Part shown: positions 33,495 to 44,472 of the stretch, one piece after another
Layout of the letters: each line of letters starts with the position of its first letter
How positions within the stretch are numbered: position 1 is the first letter of the stretch
Source of the DNA: Botrytis cinerea B05.10
Lineage: Eukaryota; Ascomycota; Leotiomycetes; Helotiales; Sclerotiniaceae
DNA: 64,000 bases
Assembly: GCF_000143535.2 (NCBI RefSeq)
Contig: NC_037318.1
Location: forward strand, 1,364,001 to 1,428,000
Direction: 5' to 3'
Program-made: the position numbers and the translations under genes
The notes under the pieces: model-generated
The model's input: only the letters and a program-made list of their open reading frames with translations
Told to the model about the DNA's origin: nothing
Database searches by the model: none

Positions 33495-35026
33495 ATGTCG
33501 GGCTTCATCCCTTACCTAGGGGAGGTGTTTTCAAATGTCAACTACCGTCGTCCTGAATACAGAAATTCATACTCGGGTTCAGAAAAATCTTCAAGAGGCT
33601 CCAGCATGGATCTATCTCGGACGCCCTCAAAAAGTTCCAGTAAATTCTCTCAGGGCATTCCGGACGCTCTTACATTTGACAAAATTATCAATGGTGGAAC
33701 ATGCCCTGTAAGATGATGCTCTATTATTTTGTCATGGGCGATGCTCTTTTGATCATCTACCGGAGCAACCGATTCTACATGTTCCGGTCATGAGTGATCA
33801 CAGAGCCTGCATCATTTACACTCTATGCCAAATCACATTGCTAACCACTCATTTTTAGCCCATGACCGTGAGAGAATTTATGAATTATCTCGAGTTCATT
33901 GAGCATGCTCCAGAAAATCTTCAGTTCTTCCTCTGGTTTCGAGATTACACATCTCGTTTTGAGAAATCGAAACCATGCAATCCCTTCTCCACTCCACCCG
34001 CAACAGCCTCTTCAGAACGTCAGGCTTCTAGTTCATCTGAATTTCAAAGTGATTCAGCGGTTGGCTTTGATGATGCTGCTTATGATAAGCGACCAATGAC
34101 TACCCTTGCAGTCAAAACTACAATAGATTCTCCGCCACAGGTTACGGCTCCTTGGGAGACAGGTTTTGATAAAGAAGCAAAATCCTTAATGGAAGTTCGA
34201 CCAGCAGCACAAGACTCGTACAGTTCAATTGCCCAGCAAACTTTCAGTCGTGCTGGTATTCCAATTCCAGGTAATTTGATGAAGTCGTTTCTTCCGTAAC
34301 TTGAAGCTTACTCTGTTAACAGATATTAATCTGCCTTATCGTGATGAAATTGATCGAATCATCGCCATATATATCGCAGATAATGGCCCTCGCCAACTCA
34401 ATCTGTCCTCACGCCAAAGGACTACTCTTCTTGAGCGTCTCTCAACCACAACTCATCCGACTGCCTTTCAACCCATTGTTGAAACCGTCGAATCTAGCTT
34501 GAGGCATCAAGCACACCCCAATTTCATCCGTTGGAGTATTTGCAATGGCAATAAACCACGTCAAATGTTTGCTAAGGGTCTTGGTGTCGCTCTTATCATT
34601 TTCGGATTCCTGTACGCAATTCTTACAACCCTCAGTAATATGTCCCGAGGATGGCGTGCATTTTCGGCATTGTTCTGGATCCTGGGCATCTCTACATTAT
34701 ATGCAGCATTCAGGGGAATGTGTGTTGTATTACATGGTCTTCATCATCGCCATCTTCGACCTTGGGAATTATGGGAGTCTGAGGACTCTGCCATGTATCT
34801 GGACGACACATCTGGCAGCGGAAAGTATGAAGAGTATCCATGGGTCAAGAAATACGAAAAGAGATTTGTCATTAGAAAGATCTTTGATCGAGAGGTTTGG
34901 GTACAGGAGCCGGCATTGAGACAGATACAGGATATCATTTTCCTGCAATCTTTGCTTGTCGGTACCGGTGTAGCTGTCGTTTTGACGATCATCTTCTTGG
35001 CTGTTCCAAGAGGTGGTCTGTTCTGA
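33495..35026 (+). CDS. RAX1: RGS-domain membrane protein, Rax1-like
   Basis: Three exons, 33495-33707, 33859-34270 and 34323-35026 (introns 151 and 52 nt), give 442 aa. A Ser-rich N-terminus is followed by an RGS-type helical domain (about 52-270): LTFDKIINGGTCPPMTVREF, NYLEFIEHAPENLQFFLWFR, then after a long variable insert YRDEIDRIIAIYI and LSTTTHPTAFQPIVETVESS. Three hydrophobic helices follow: ALIIFGFLYAIL, FSALFWILGISTLYAAF and the C-terminal VGTGVAVVLTIIFLAV. RGS plus C-terminal membrane spans is the plan of fungal Rax1, which in yeast marks bud sites with Rax2 and in moulds affects growth and stress response. Other membrane RGS proteins (such as GprK type) carry seven N-terminal helices, which are absent here. 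Whether it stimulates G-alpha GTPase activity is unknown. Confidence 0.82.
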
Positions 35027-36054
35027 GCGGGATAAAGAGCAGAGGAATGATATACAATAAAGAATAGCAGCATACTGGGATGAATATATGAAACTGGAAT
35101 GGTGGGATGACTAGGTGACCTTGGCAGCTATATGAAATTTGCTGAAGATACTGGTTTTGCTACCTTGTGTTTGGTCGAGATAAGGATCAGAGCTACTTGA
35201 TAATTGTACTTTAATATACCTCTGCTAGCCACGATGGAATGAGGACTTTAATCTCCATGCAACCGTTTCTAATATTGTCCTAAAATCCACTGTGGATATC
35301 CATTTCCATCACTGATAATGGATTGATAAGTATCTGGTGATCCCAAGACTTCGGTCGAATATCATCCAACATTTGCTTTTAACTTTAGCATTGAAAATCC
35401 GCATATCCATGCCCCTTCGGCCCTTGAAAACCAAACTAATGCTTGTGAAGACGATTGGGAGATCAAGTAGTTTTTCGGGAGTTTGCAGAAGCAAACATAT
35501 ATTTTTTTTTTTTACCTCGCAGATGGTATCGCTCTACAAAAACCAATGGGGTTGTTTTTCGCTCCCGGATAAACACATCCCACTTTCTGCCGCCCTAACC
35601 TTTAACCGTCGTCTTTATCCCCTAACATTCAAGTCAGCCTCCCAAAATAACCACAAGCTTCAAAAGCAGCACTAGATCGCCCAAAAATCCTCCTACCCAC
35701 CCTTGAACATACGATACCGAACCCGACGACATCTCCTCTTTACCCCATCAAATGAACCCAATTCCTCGCTCACAAGAGGAGCTTACATGCACTTACCAGC
35801 CCGTTCGAAAATCAGCAATTCCCGGACCCCCTTTCCCGCTCGTTTCCGCTCGTCTGCAGAGCGCCTTCCGCAGCCATACTTCACAAGAGAACATAGCGTG
35901 ACCTGTCAGTCGGAAAATAAGGTGTAGATCCAACAGGACTTTGACGTACTCGGAACCCAACGTCAGATTCGACACGTGGACTGTGGGCCACGGTTCGCTT
36001 TAGGGCTGTGATTCTACCGTCAGAACGGACGCGGCACGGCCTGGCCTGGGAAGC
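35027..36054. other. Intergenic between RGS gene and Zn2Cys6 gene
   Basis: 3' flank of the RGS gene and promoter/leader of the Zn2Cys6 gene. A T run lies at about 35502-35512. No gene supported. Confidence 0.6.
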
Positions 36055-38130
36055 ATGGACGCGGATCTGCATGTTCGTTTAGATCGACGCTCTGAAGATG
36101 GGAGAAATGGAAATTTCGATGCTTCGATCTCTCACGCCGCGAGGGAAGGAATCGACGCGAGATCAATTTCTTTTGCGTCGGATTCGCATTTTGTGCACGG
36201 AAATGATAATGCCAGTTTTAGGGCATCAAGGCCGGATGTACAGGTGTTGAATCAGGAACTGTCTTCCTCGCAATCGTTCCGGAATGCCCATGACAGTCTG
36301 AGTCCTGATGCGAATCATCCGGATGGGGAGGGGGAAGATGATGACCAGAAGCAGGGACAGAAGAAAGTTAAAGCTCCAAGATTGTACCATAAGAAATCGA
36401 GGAATGGATGTCAGAGATGCAAGGCAAGACGTGTCAAAGTATGTTTATCTTTTTTTATCGATTGGCTTTTCATGCGATTGAATATTGATGTTGGTCCTGT
36501 GCCAAGATGTTGTAATCTTACGTTCTTCGCTTGTACCTGGGTACTACTTGACTCGACATATGTACGACGGACGATTCAATGTTTTTTTAATGTTTTTTAT
36601 TTTAATTGTCATACTTCAATTTAATGTTTTATTATGCAATAAGATACAGAGATAGTTCTCTGCTAAGGAAATTTTCTTTGATCGTTCTCCCGTCATGGGA
36701 TTACCTTCGTGTGTATGTAATTGAAAGTCTATTTTTGTGCATGGCGATCTCGGTATACAAGCGTGTTCACTAGATCTTTGCATCTAAACCATTCATTGCA
36801 AATGTTTTGCCATTGCGAGTCATCGCTAATCAGAATCCAGTGCGATGAAACCAGACCTATTTGTAATAATTGTGTACGGCATAGGTTAGGATGCGTCTAT
36901 TCAAAACCACCACCACCACCGCCCCCAGCGGCATCATCACCCCAGACCATCAAATCTAACTCCAGCAATCCTTCTACACCAGAACACAACAGCATACACG
37001 CTCTAGCTGAAGATCTCAGTAGCGCATCAGTTTCACCCCAAGTAGACCTTTCAATACCACCAGCCCCAAGCCAAGCTTTCAGTGATGACCTTCCTGAATC
37101 TAGTGCTCGCCGAATGCTTGAATTACGATTACTTCAAACTTACATAATTCATACATCGCCCACATTCCCCAGTTGTCATAACCCTGAAACATTGAATCTA
37201 TGGTCTGTGGTGGTACCAAAACTCGCTTTCGCATCCCCTAACCTTCTCTACGCCATGTTTGCCATCGCTTCACTACATCTTCACGTGCTCTCACCAAACG
37301 ATATGGAGATACAACGAGCGCGCCAACACTACCTTTCGCTAGCATTACGACATCATCAGAAAGGAGTCGCGAGCTTGAATCCCAGCACTGCCGATGCAGT
37401 AATGTTTGCCTCGATTTTAATCCTCAACGACGCATTTTCCAGTTTACAAGTTCGTTGCATGAAGCCATACACACTGCCCACGCACTGGTTACAGATGGCT
37501 CGAGGAACCGCATCTGTATTTGCTGTTGCACTAGGCTTGATAAGACATGATCCAAACGCCAAAGCAATGGCACTCCTGCGCACTAAACCCGCGCTCACCA
37601 AACCAGAAGAACGACTTAATCGCCCCGAAATCCACCCTCTTTTCAACGCAATCCTCGCCTATCCCTCTCCTCACATCTCTATCTCTCCTCAAAGCTACTC
37701 TGAAAATGGGGGCTATGACCCCTCAATTCCTCCCACGCACCTGACAGCCTACTTACAAACTCTCTCTTACCTCTCCTCCATCCATCTCAACATCATGCAG
37801 CGCGAACATCCCATGGCGACCGCCCGCCGCTTCACAGCCTTCGGACTGCAAGTCCCGAAACTTTTTATAGATTTGGTGGAAGAGAGACAACCGCGTGCAC
37901 TGGTCATATTCGCATATTACTTTGCGATGGCAACGTGTTTGGTAGAGGGTGGTGGGCCAAGTGATAGAATCACTTTGCAGATGAAGAATGGGGAGGATTT
38001 GGATCTGGGGAAAACTTTTTGGTGGATGGGATCGATGGTGCGGAGGGAGATTGGTGGGATTAGTGGAATTTTACCGGGCGGCTGGGAGGGATTGATGAGT
38101 TGGCCGAGGAGGGTGGCCGGATTGGAGTAG
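36055..38130 (+). CDS. Zn2Cys6 transcription factor, Upc2-like layout
   Basis: Nuclear DNA-binding regulator. Two exons, 36055-36438 and 36841-38130, give 557 aa. The 402-nt intron splits the zinc cluster exactly after RVK, a position common in this family. The rebuilt cluster has Cys at 119, 122, 129, 136, 139 and 146 (C-X2-C-X6-C-X6-C-X2-C-X6-C), preceded by a basic KVKAPRLYHKKSRNG segment. A short proline run follows. The C-terminal region starts with a MLELRLLQTYIIHTSPTF-type segment and PNLLYAMFAIASLHLHV, which resembles the regulatory domain of Upc2/Ecm22-like factors (sterol response in yeast), though many fungal paralogues regulate other things. Its neighbour is a convergent intradiol dioxygenase gene; control of it is possible but not shown. 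Confidence 0.85.
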
Positions 38131-38783
38131 TGGGCTGAAAATGATTGGATTGAAGAGAAGCTTTCAAAATCGTGCGGTGTTTGGGTGTTTATCGTGTATT
38201 GGAGAGGTGGATATTAGTGTTTTTTGGCGTAAACGTGTGGAGTGCACACAGTACATGTAACAACTTGGGTAGGGAGGGATATTTCTTAGCATCTGTAATT
38301 TTAGCATGTATCTCTTCAGATTTGTTTCGAGTATTATACCCTATTGTAGCTAGTACAATCTCAGCTGTACACGCACGTAAATAGCATCTTAATCTAGCAT
38401 AGCTGAGGAATAATGTGGTTATATCATCATGCACGCTGAAACCCTCTCGTGTCAAAATATCTCAAGTGCGGTGGGAAGACCTCGTTTCTTATGAAATTGG
38501 CTGCTTCGTGATTTCAAACACGGCTTCGTGGTTCTTGTCATTTGGACGGCGATACAAACTTCCAGTAACCTTTCGCATCTCCTCGAGTCAAAGTTCCAGT
38601 CCATGACAATCATGTCAGTAATCAAATAGAAAGCAATCACAGCCAAGCTCAGACATATCAAAATCGTATATTCATATCTTTCATCAACAAGAACGAGCTA
38701 GAGCCCCTTAAGAAATGTGACATTCCTTTCCTCATTACTCTCTCTCATCACATAGCTTAGCCGTAACCCCCCTTGACAATAAA
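38131..38783. other. Convergent spacer between Zn2Cys6 gene and dioxygenase gene
   Basis: 653 bp of 3' flanking DNA of two convergent genes. Nothing else seen. Confidence 0.6.
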
Positions 38784-39913
38784 TCAATCCAGGTCCGGCA
38801 CGGGCAAATGATCCAACAACTTTACTTTCATGCCCAAATCCTTCAAAGCCTTCAAGGCATTTCGATCTCTCAACTCTTCCGTCTCTTTCTCGCTTACTAA
38901 AACAAAATCATGTTTCAAGACTTTTGATCCTTCGGGAACTGAATACTTCTTCGCGATCTCGGCGGTTGCGGGTTCGAAATCAACGATCAGTGATTGTTTT
39001 ACTCCGAACACTGCGTCTGATGATTCGTATGGATCGCCTCGGAGATATAATGCACTATTTTTTATATTTTTTATGTTAGTGTGAGTTATAGAGTTAAATT
39101 GTTAGTGCGGGATATTTAACGAACGTAATAAGATGATCCCAACCAGGCTTTTCAAACATAAAATGCATGTGAGCCGGTCTCCACGGATGTCTCTTCAACA
39201 ATTTCAAAAGCTGGCCCACAGGCCCATCATGCGGGATGGGATAGGGAACAGGCACGATTGCCTTGAACCAGAATTCTCCATTCGAATCACTTTTCATCAC
39301 GCATCTTCCATCGGGCCCGTTGCGGACGTCGTGTTGGACATCATAGTGGCCTGTGGAATCTGTCTCCCAGATATCGATTTTGACATCCGAAATGGGAGCT
39401 CCGGAGACGTCTTTGATGGTGCAGAGAACGATGCATGGATCGCCTTGCGGATCGGAACACATCTTGTCGCCTGATGCCATTACTTCTGCATCGTGGGTGT
39501 GGAAGGGACCGAGGACGCTTCCTTCGGTTGAAGATGCGGGCTTGGGATGGTCTATGGCGTCGACTAGGAGAGAGAGTCCGAGGATATCTGATAGAAGGAT
39601 GTATTCCTGGCCACTTTGTCAATTCTCGTCACTGATTTGAATGTTGAGTATAGTGGAATGGATATTATATACATACATGTCTAACGTCACTAGATATCTG
39701 ACCAACCCTCACCAAGAAATTTAATGCGGCCATCCATTCTTTAGTACTCAAGCGTGTTTCACGGGCAAAATCATGGAGATGTGTAACGAGTCTTTCCATA
39801 ACATATGTGAGACGTTCATCGCTTCCTTGAGAATTTATTCGGATGGTGTTTTCGGTAATGTTGTCGATGGTGAGATCTTTCATGGGGGGGATGTTTATTT
39901 GTGAGGGATCCAT
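38784..39913 (-). CDS. Intradiol ring-cleavage dioxygenase (catechol/hydroxyquinol 1,2-dioxygenase family)
   Basis: Non-haem Fe(III) enzyme that opens catechol-type rings between the two hydroxyls, feeding the 3-oxoadipate route of aromatic breakdown. Three exons, 39913-39677, 39606-39125 and 39054-38784 (introns of 70 nt each), give 329 aa. The four iron ligands are visible: Tyr167 (in TGHYDVQ), Tyr201 (in VPYPIPHDGPVG), His225 and His227 (in RPAHMHFMF). The N-terminal helical part fits the intracellular catechol 1,2-dioxygenase type, with no signal peptide. Catechol versus hydroxyquinol preference cannot be decided by eye. The donor of intron 2 is the uncommon GTTCGT. It lies head to head with TAD1. 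Confidence 0.93.
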
Positions 39914-40491
39914 GGTGAGATAGATAAATAAGATCTATATATGGGTACTTGTGTGGGAGTGGAATGAAGTATTTCAAACAGAGAGAGATTGAAGCTTTGA
40001 GTGCGGGGTTGACGAGCTTTCCAGTCGTAGATCGTATTTCTTATGTAAAATGAGGTTGTGATATTGAAACTACTTCAGTGTTATGGAAATCCTATCTCCT
40101 TTTTATATACTCAACAATTCTCAACAGGAGAACTAAAAAGCCCAAAGCAATGTTTAACAAATCCTTTATAAGTAATTACAAACAAACACTAGCACCTGCG
40201 TCCCTTCCGTCCCACGCACCCCTCAGACGCGGCAATCAAAATCGGACACATCCCCTCCCCTTCCTTAGATGCTTCGGATCCCCACCACATACCGTGCTCC
40301 AATCCTTAGTATTGCGGGGAGCTAGCTATATGACCTTAGAAATTCGATTCCAGCCAACCAAACCCTTTCTTTTTCGCGACTTCTACCCCACGCGAAAATT
40401 ACTGCAAGTAATCTGAACCCTTCCTGTCGTATCTGTTCCCGGCGATAATTATATCAACCCGCATGATATAGAGTGTGATACATGATATCAA
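39914..40491. promoter_or_regulatory. Divergent promoter region, dioxygenase and TAD1
   Basis: 578 bp between start codons of a catabolic gene and a tRNA-editing gene. No specific site identified. Confidence 0.45.
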
Positions 40492-42075
40492 ATGCCGGAA
40501 ATGGATATGAATGAAGGAAACGAACCATCAGGCGACGAAATCGCAAACGTGGTATTAAAACAATTTGACGAATTGCCCACGAAGAGAAAACCTTTGAGTA
40601 GGGGAGAGGGGGTTAGGGAATGGGTACCTTTGAGTGGGATTGTTGCTTCTGGTAGGTGAACTTTGGAGGAAGGTTCTTAGGTTGATTGGAAATCTGTTGA
40701 TTGGAGATGTCTCATCGATATGATTCTGTGTTGATTGGTACGGTAAGGCTGATTCGAGGTAGGTGAGAATGGATTGACTTGTTTGGCTCTTGCGTGAGTT
40801 TTCTACGAAAAATTTAATGGGATTTTTTCCTCGATCATTTATGCATAAAGATGAAGGCAATAGGAGATTTGCGGGACGTGAAGTCACGTTTTGATTCAAT
40901 CAACAGCTTCATCTTCTATTGTATAGAGTATCGTTACATCACTTTCATTCCTAACACCATCCCAATTCAGAACCGGCATGAAATGTCTTCCGCAGTCCAA
41001 ACTTTCCCATGCACAAGGCAACGTGCTTCACGACTGGCACGCGGAAATCCTCTGTCTGCGCACCCTCAACCATTTCTTCCTGCAAGAAATTCTCGCTCTT
41101 CTTTCTACCCCCTCAATTCCCTCCCAGTACCTCCAACAACGCTCTCCCGAGTCCATCACACATGATTCATTCCAACCTTTCGAACTCAAACCCCACATCA
41201 AGCTCTTCATGTATTGTTCCGAAGCACCCTGCGGTGACGCAAGCATGGAGCTCACAATGGCATCTCAAGACGATCCGACACCTTGGGATTTACCATCTAC
41301 CAGCACCTCTTCCTCAGACATCAAACCCGAACTCCCAGGCCGAGCCAACTTCCAACTTCTCGGACGCGTACGTCGCAAACCCTCACGTCCAGACGCACCT
41401 CCCACCCTCTCGAAATCCTGTTCCGATAAACTAGCTACATCTCAATACACATCCATCCTCTCCTCTCTCACATCCCTCTTTATCTCCCCTCAAAACATGT
41501 ATTTGCATTCCCTCATCCTCCCCGAAACGCAATATAACGAAACAGGCTTCGTGCGATGTTTCCAGACTCGTCTAACCACTCTACGAAACAAAGAGAGAGG
41601 AACAAGAGAAAGTGGGTATGGATTTCACGAAGTCGGTATCAAAACCACAGAGAAAGAATTCGTGTATTCTCGACGAGCAGAAGCTCACAAGACGAAAACA
41701 ATCGAATATGTAAGTAGCAATATATCCACCTCTTGGGTGCGTGGCGATGGGAAATCAGGCGGGGAAACGCTGGTAAATGGGGCGTTGCAGGGAAGAAAAC
41801 AATTTGATGTGAAAGGTGCTAGTAGGGTTTGTAGAAGAAGAGGTTGGAAATTGGGACTTGAAGTTCTGGGCGCGATTACAGCAAGGCAGATTGGTGGGAA
41901 GGAGGTTGTGAGGAGGATTTGCAGGGGTTTGGAGGTGGATGAATATAGGAATTTAAAGGAAAGTGACATATTGAGAGAGAGGAGGAGGGCAAAGGAAGAA
42001 GTGAGGGAGTGCCTGGGTGGATGGGTGAGGAATGAGGGGGATGATGGATTTGGGGTTGAGACTCCAAACCATTAA
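40492..42075 (+). CDS. TAD1: tRNA-specific adenosine deaminase (Tad1/ADAT1)
   Basis: Deaminates A37 of tRNA-Ala to inosine. Proposed exons 40492-40651, 40864-40927 and 40971-42075 give 442 aa. Exon 1 carries the family start (a helix with VVLKQFDELPTKRKP, then EWVPLSGIVAS). Exon 3 carries the deaminase core: GMKCLPQSKLSHAQGNVLHD, then the zinc and catalytic motif HAE at 98-100, YCSEAPCGDASME with zinc Cys161, and CSDK with Cys225. The C-terminal A-deaminase domain follows (FVYSRRAEAHKTK, SWVRG, then GRKQFD). The middle exon is inferred only from phase and from GT/AG ends. Its product lacks the usual SLGTG-like spacing before MKC by about two residues and its 43-nt second intron is very short, so this join is the weak point. 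The gene is otherwise complete. Convergent with SPP1. Confidence 0.85.
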
Positions 42076-42392
42076 AAATGACAATTATACTGCAAATGAA
42101 TTTATCAAATCACCAATATCACCACCATCTTGATAAACATATTTACCACTTTGATGTTGAGTGTATTGAATTAATTCAAAATTGTACGTAAACTCCGCCT
42201 GGGTATATGTACCGTTATGTCCGAAGTCCAAAGCCTTCAAACGCCCAGCCAGTACGTGTTTTAACATTTCCTATTTCTCCCTTTAATGCAAATATGTTAA
42301 AACTCCTTGAAATCGATATCCATTCCATACGCCTGGAGAGAAGCCACGAGTCGAAGCACAATACAGTAACAAAACAATTGCAACCGAAGTTT
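42076..42392. other. Short convergent spacer, TAD1 and SPP1
   Basis: 317 bp between two convergent stop codons, so their 3' untranslated regions probably approach or overlap. No other element seen. Confidence 0.6.
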
Positions 42393-44472
42393 TTAGAAAA
42401 GCTGCTCCACTGTGTTCTCAGCATTGTAATCCTTAGTAGCTTCTCTTGTTTCTGCATCCTCAATAATAGATGCCTCTTGTTTACTCAACTTGGCGAGTTC
42501 CTCGGTCAAAGTCTTTGTGGAATAGGCATATTGCTCTGCATGGTTACCACGCCAGCCATAGTGTTTGCATTTCTTGAGGGGCTTGATACACAGATTCTTT
42601 AGTTCGTCAGGTATATCTCCCATATCCGGAATGACCTGACCAGGATGTGGAGTAGTTTCACCAAGATGCTTTGTTTCCTCAGTACGAGGACCAAGAATAC
42701 CAGTGGCGAGATAGCTTTTGCCCTCTTCGCTTGCACACCAAGCACCAAACTCATATTCATTTAGAGCGAGACGATTATCGTACCCGCAAATTTCCTTGGC
42801 CTCAACATCTGGATGTTCTTGTGCGATCTTAGCCCGACGGTTCATCATGATCAAAAGTTTTTGCGCCATCTTGAAACCTTCAATGCGCTGTTCAATGACG
42901 GTGCGTCCAGCCTTAATCTTGTTTATGGTAGATTCTTCTTCGGGAAGTAGATAGTTGAGGCCTAGTGGTTGACTTGGGTCGTGTCCTTCAGGTACTGGCA
43001 ACTTCGGCCTTGAACCAAGGGCATGGAAATCGGCTGCTGTCTTACATGAAGTCAACAACGCTCCAAATTCTTCCTCATTCAATGCACCACCTATAGTACG
43101 TTTTTGATTGGAGCGCAACTTTGCGGCAACAAATTCCCAAAAAGCAGTTGCGTGCTCATCACTGCAATACTTGCTAGGTGGCTCGTCCATAACACGAGCT
43201 GCCTTCCTACATCCATCAACGTTATGATATCTGCAAATTCGCTTCCATGTAGTAAATTCAGTTTCGGAGCTGCAATTTGGACAAATGAATCGATCAAGCA
43301 GATTTTTCGCGTCCTCGACATCAACATCGATACATGAGCAATGATACCAGTCTTGGCAACCTCCATCACAAAAGATCATCATGCGGTGATCATCAGGACC
43401 GCGACATATACAGTATTCACCACCATCATTGCTGCCATCATCATCAGACGGGCCACTTCTTCCACCGGGAGTGGCGCTATTACGTTGCGATCTAGCATCT
43501 GTAGGGCCTGTGCAAATGTATTAGTATGTACAAGTGACATGTTTATATTTGCGCTGGTGGGAATTGTACCTTCGGGCTTGGCTGATTTGGGTTGAGTTTT
43601 TTTGAAAGGAGCGACACTGCTCTTCTTCTTTAGCATCGGTCCCTTCTCCGACTTTATCTGGGATGGTACAGGACTGCTATGCTTAGGAGCAGATGGCCCG
43701 GGAGACCCTTGACTGGAGGATGGCAGTGCTTTTCGAGCACGACCTTCACTCTTGATCTGTTCGGAGATACTTAATGGTATTCTATCATTGAAGCTTGGTG
43801 TACCGTCCCTTGAGCTCGTAGATGGAGCTTTTGGAATTCGGGGTGGTGGCTTGGGCTTTGGCGTTCTTTTAGGAGGAGGTGCGATGCCAGCAGCCAGATC
43901 TGCCGCGGCCTCCGCTTCCTTCTCATCTCTTTCCTTTAAGATTCTGAGTGCCAATTGATAAGTCTCACCAGTCAGCCTAATCTTTCTGGATTCAGACGCA
44001 TTCTTTTTGGCTCTGTTGTAAAATCGAGAATCTGCGGCAACGTAGATCTTATTCCATCTATCATCATCTACACCGGGAGGTGTCGGCTTCGCCTCAGGAT
44101 ATTTGTATCTGTAACCAGGAGCGTTGTTTGATATTTTGGATTTGGTAGCAGAAAGTTTGGGTTTTGGGGGTTCTGGAGCAGTTGCCTGCTCTTCTGTCTG
44201 CTCCTCTGTTTGTTCATCAACAAAATTTTCAACAACAGAAGCCTCATTTGGGGCTTCAACTATTTCCTCAACTGCAACCTTGTTTGAAGTTTCGGTATCC
44301 ATTGACTGTAAAATATGTCAATTCAAGCAAGAACATTTGGCACAAATCTTGAAGGTCAACACCGCGCAAGGCTCTACCAGAAGAGCTTGGTTTAAAGAAA
44401 ATAATGGCTTACCTCGACTTCACCAACAGCCTGAGGCGTCTCGACACGAGAATCAATATCCATTGAATCCAT
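42393..44472 (-). CDS. SPP1: COMPASS (Set1C) histone methylation complex subunit Spp1/CFP1-like, PHD finger
   Basis: Chromatin protein that recognises methylated H3K4 and regulates the Set1 methyltransferase. Three exons, 44472-44413, 44305-43570 and 43507-42393 (introns 107 and 62 nt; the latter has a TACTAAT branch site), give 636 aa. The N-terminal half is charged and Ser/Pro-rich with a run of Glu/Gln repeats. The PHD finger spans about 296-345: EYCICRGPDD, MMIFCDGGCQDWYHCSC, and FICPNC, with Trp319 where the methyl-lysine cage Trp lies. A second Cys/His cluster follows (ICRYHNVDGCRKAAR, KYCSDEHA), then long helices (ESTINKIKAGRTVIEQRIEG) and a C-terminal CIKPLKKCKHYGWRGNH, all as in fungal Spp1. 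The first exon is just 20 codons and joins in phase ahead of a second Met. Confidence 0.92.

Noticed and set aside
978..39913. A secondary-metabolite or catabolic gene cluster (MFS exporter, Zn2Cys6 factor, dioxygenase)
   Set aside because: The MFS gene is 35 kb away from the others, separated by housekeeping genes. No PKS, NRPS, terpene synthase or tailoring set is present.
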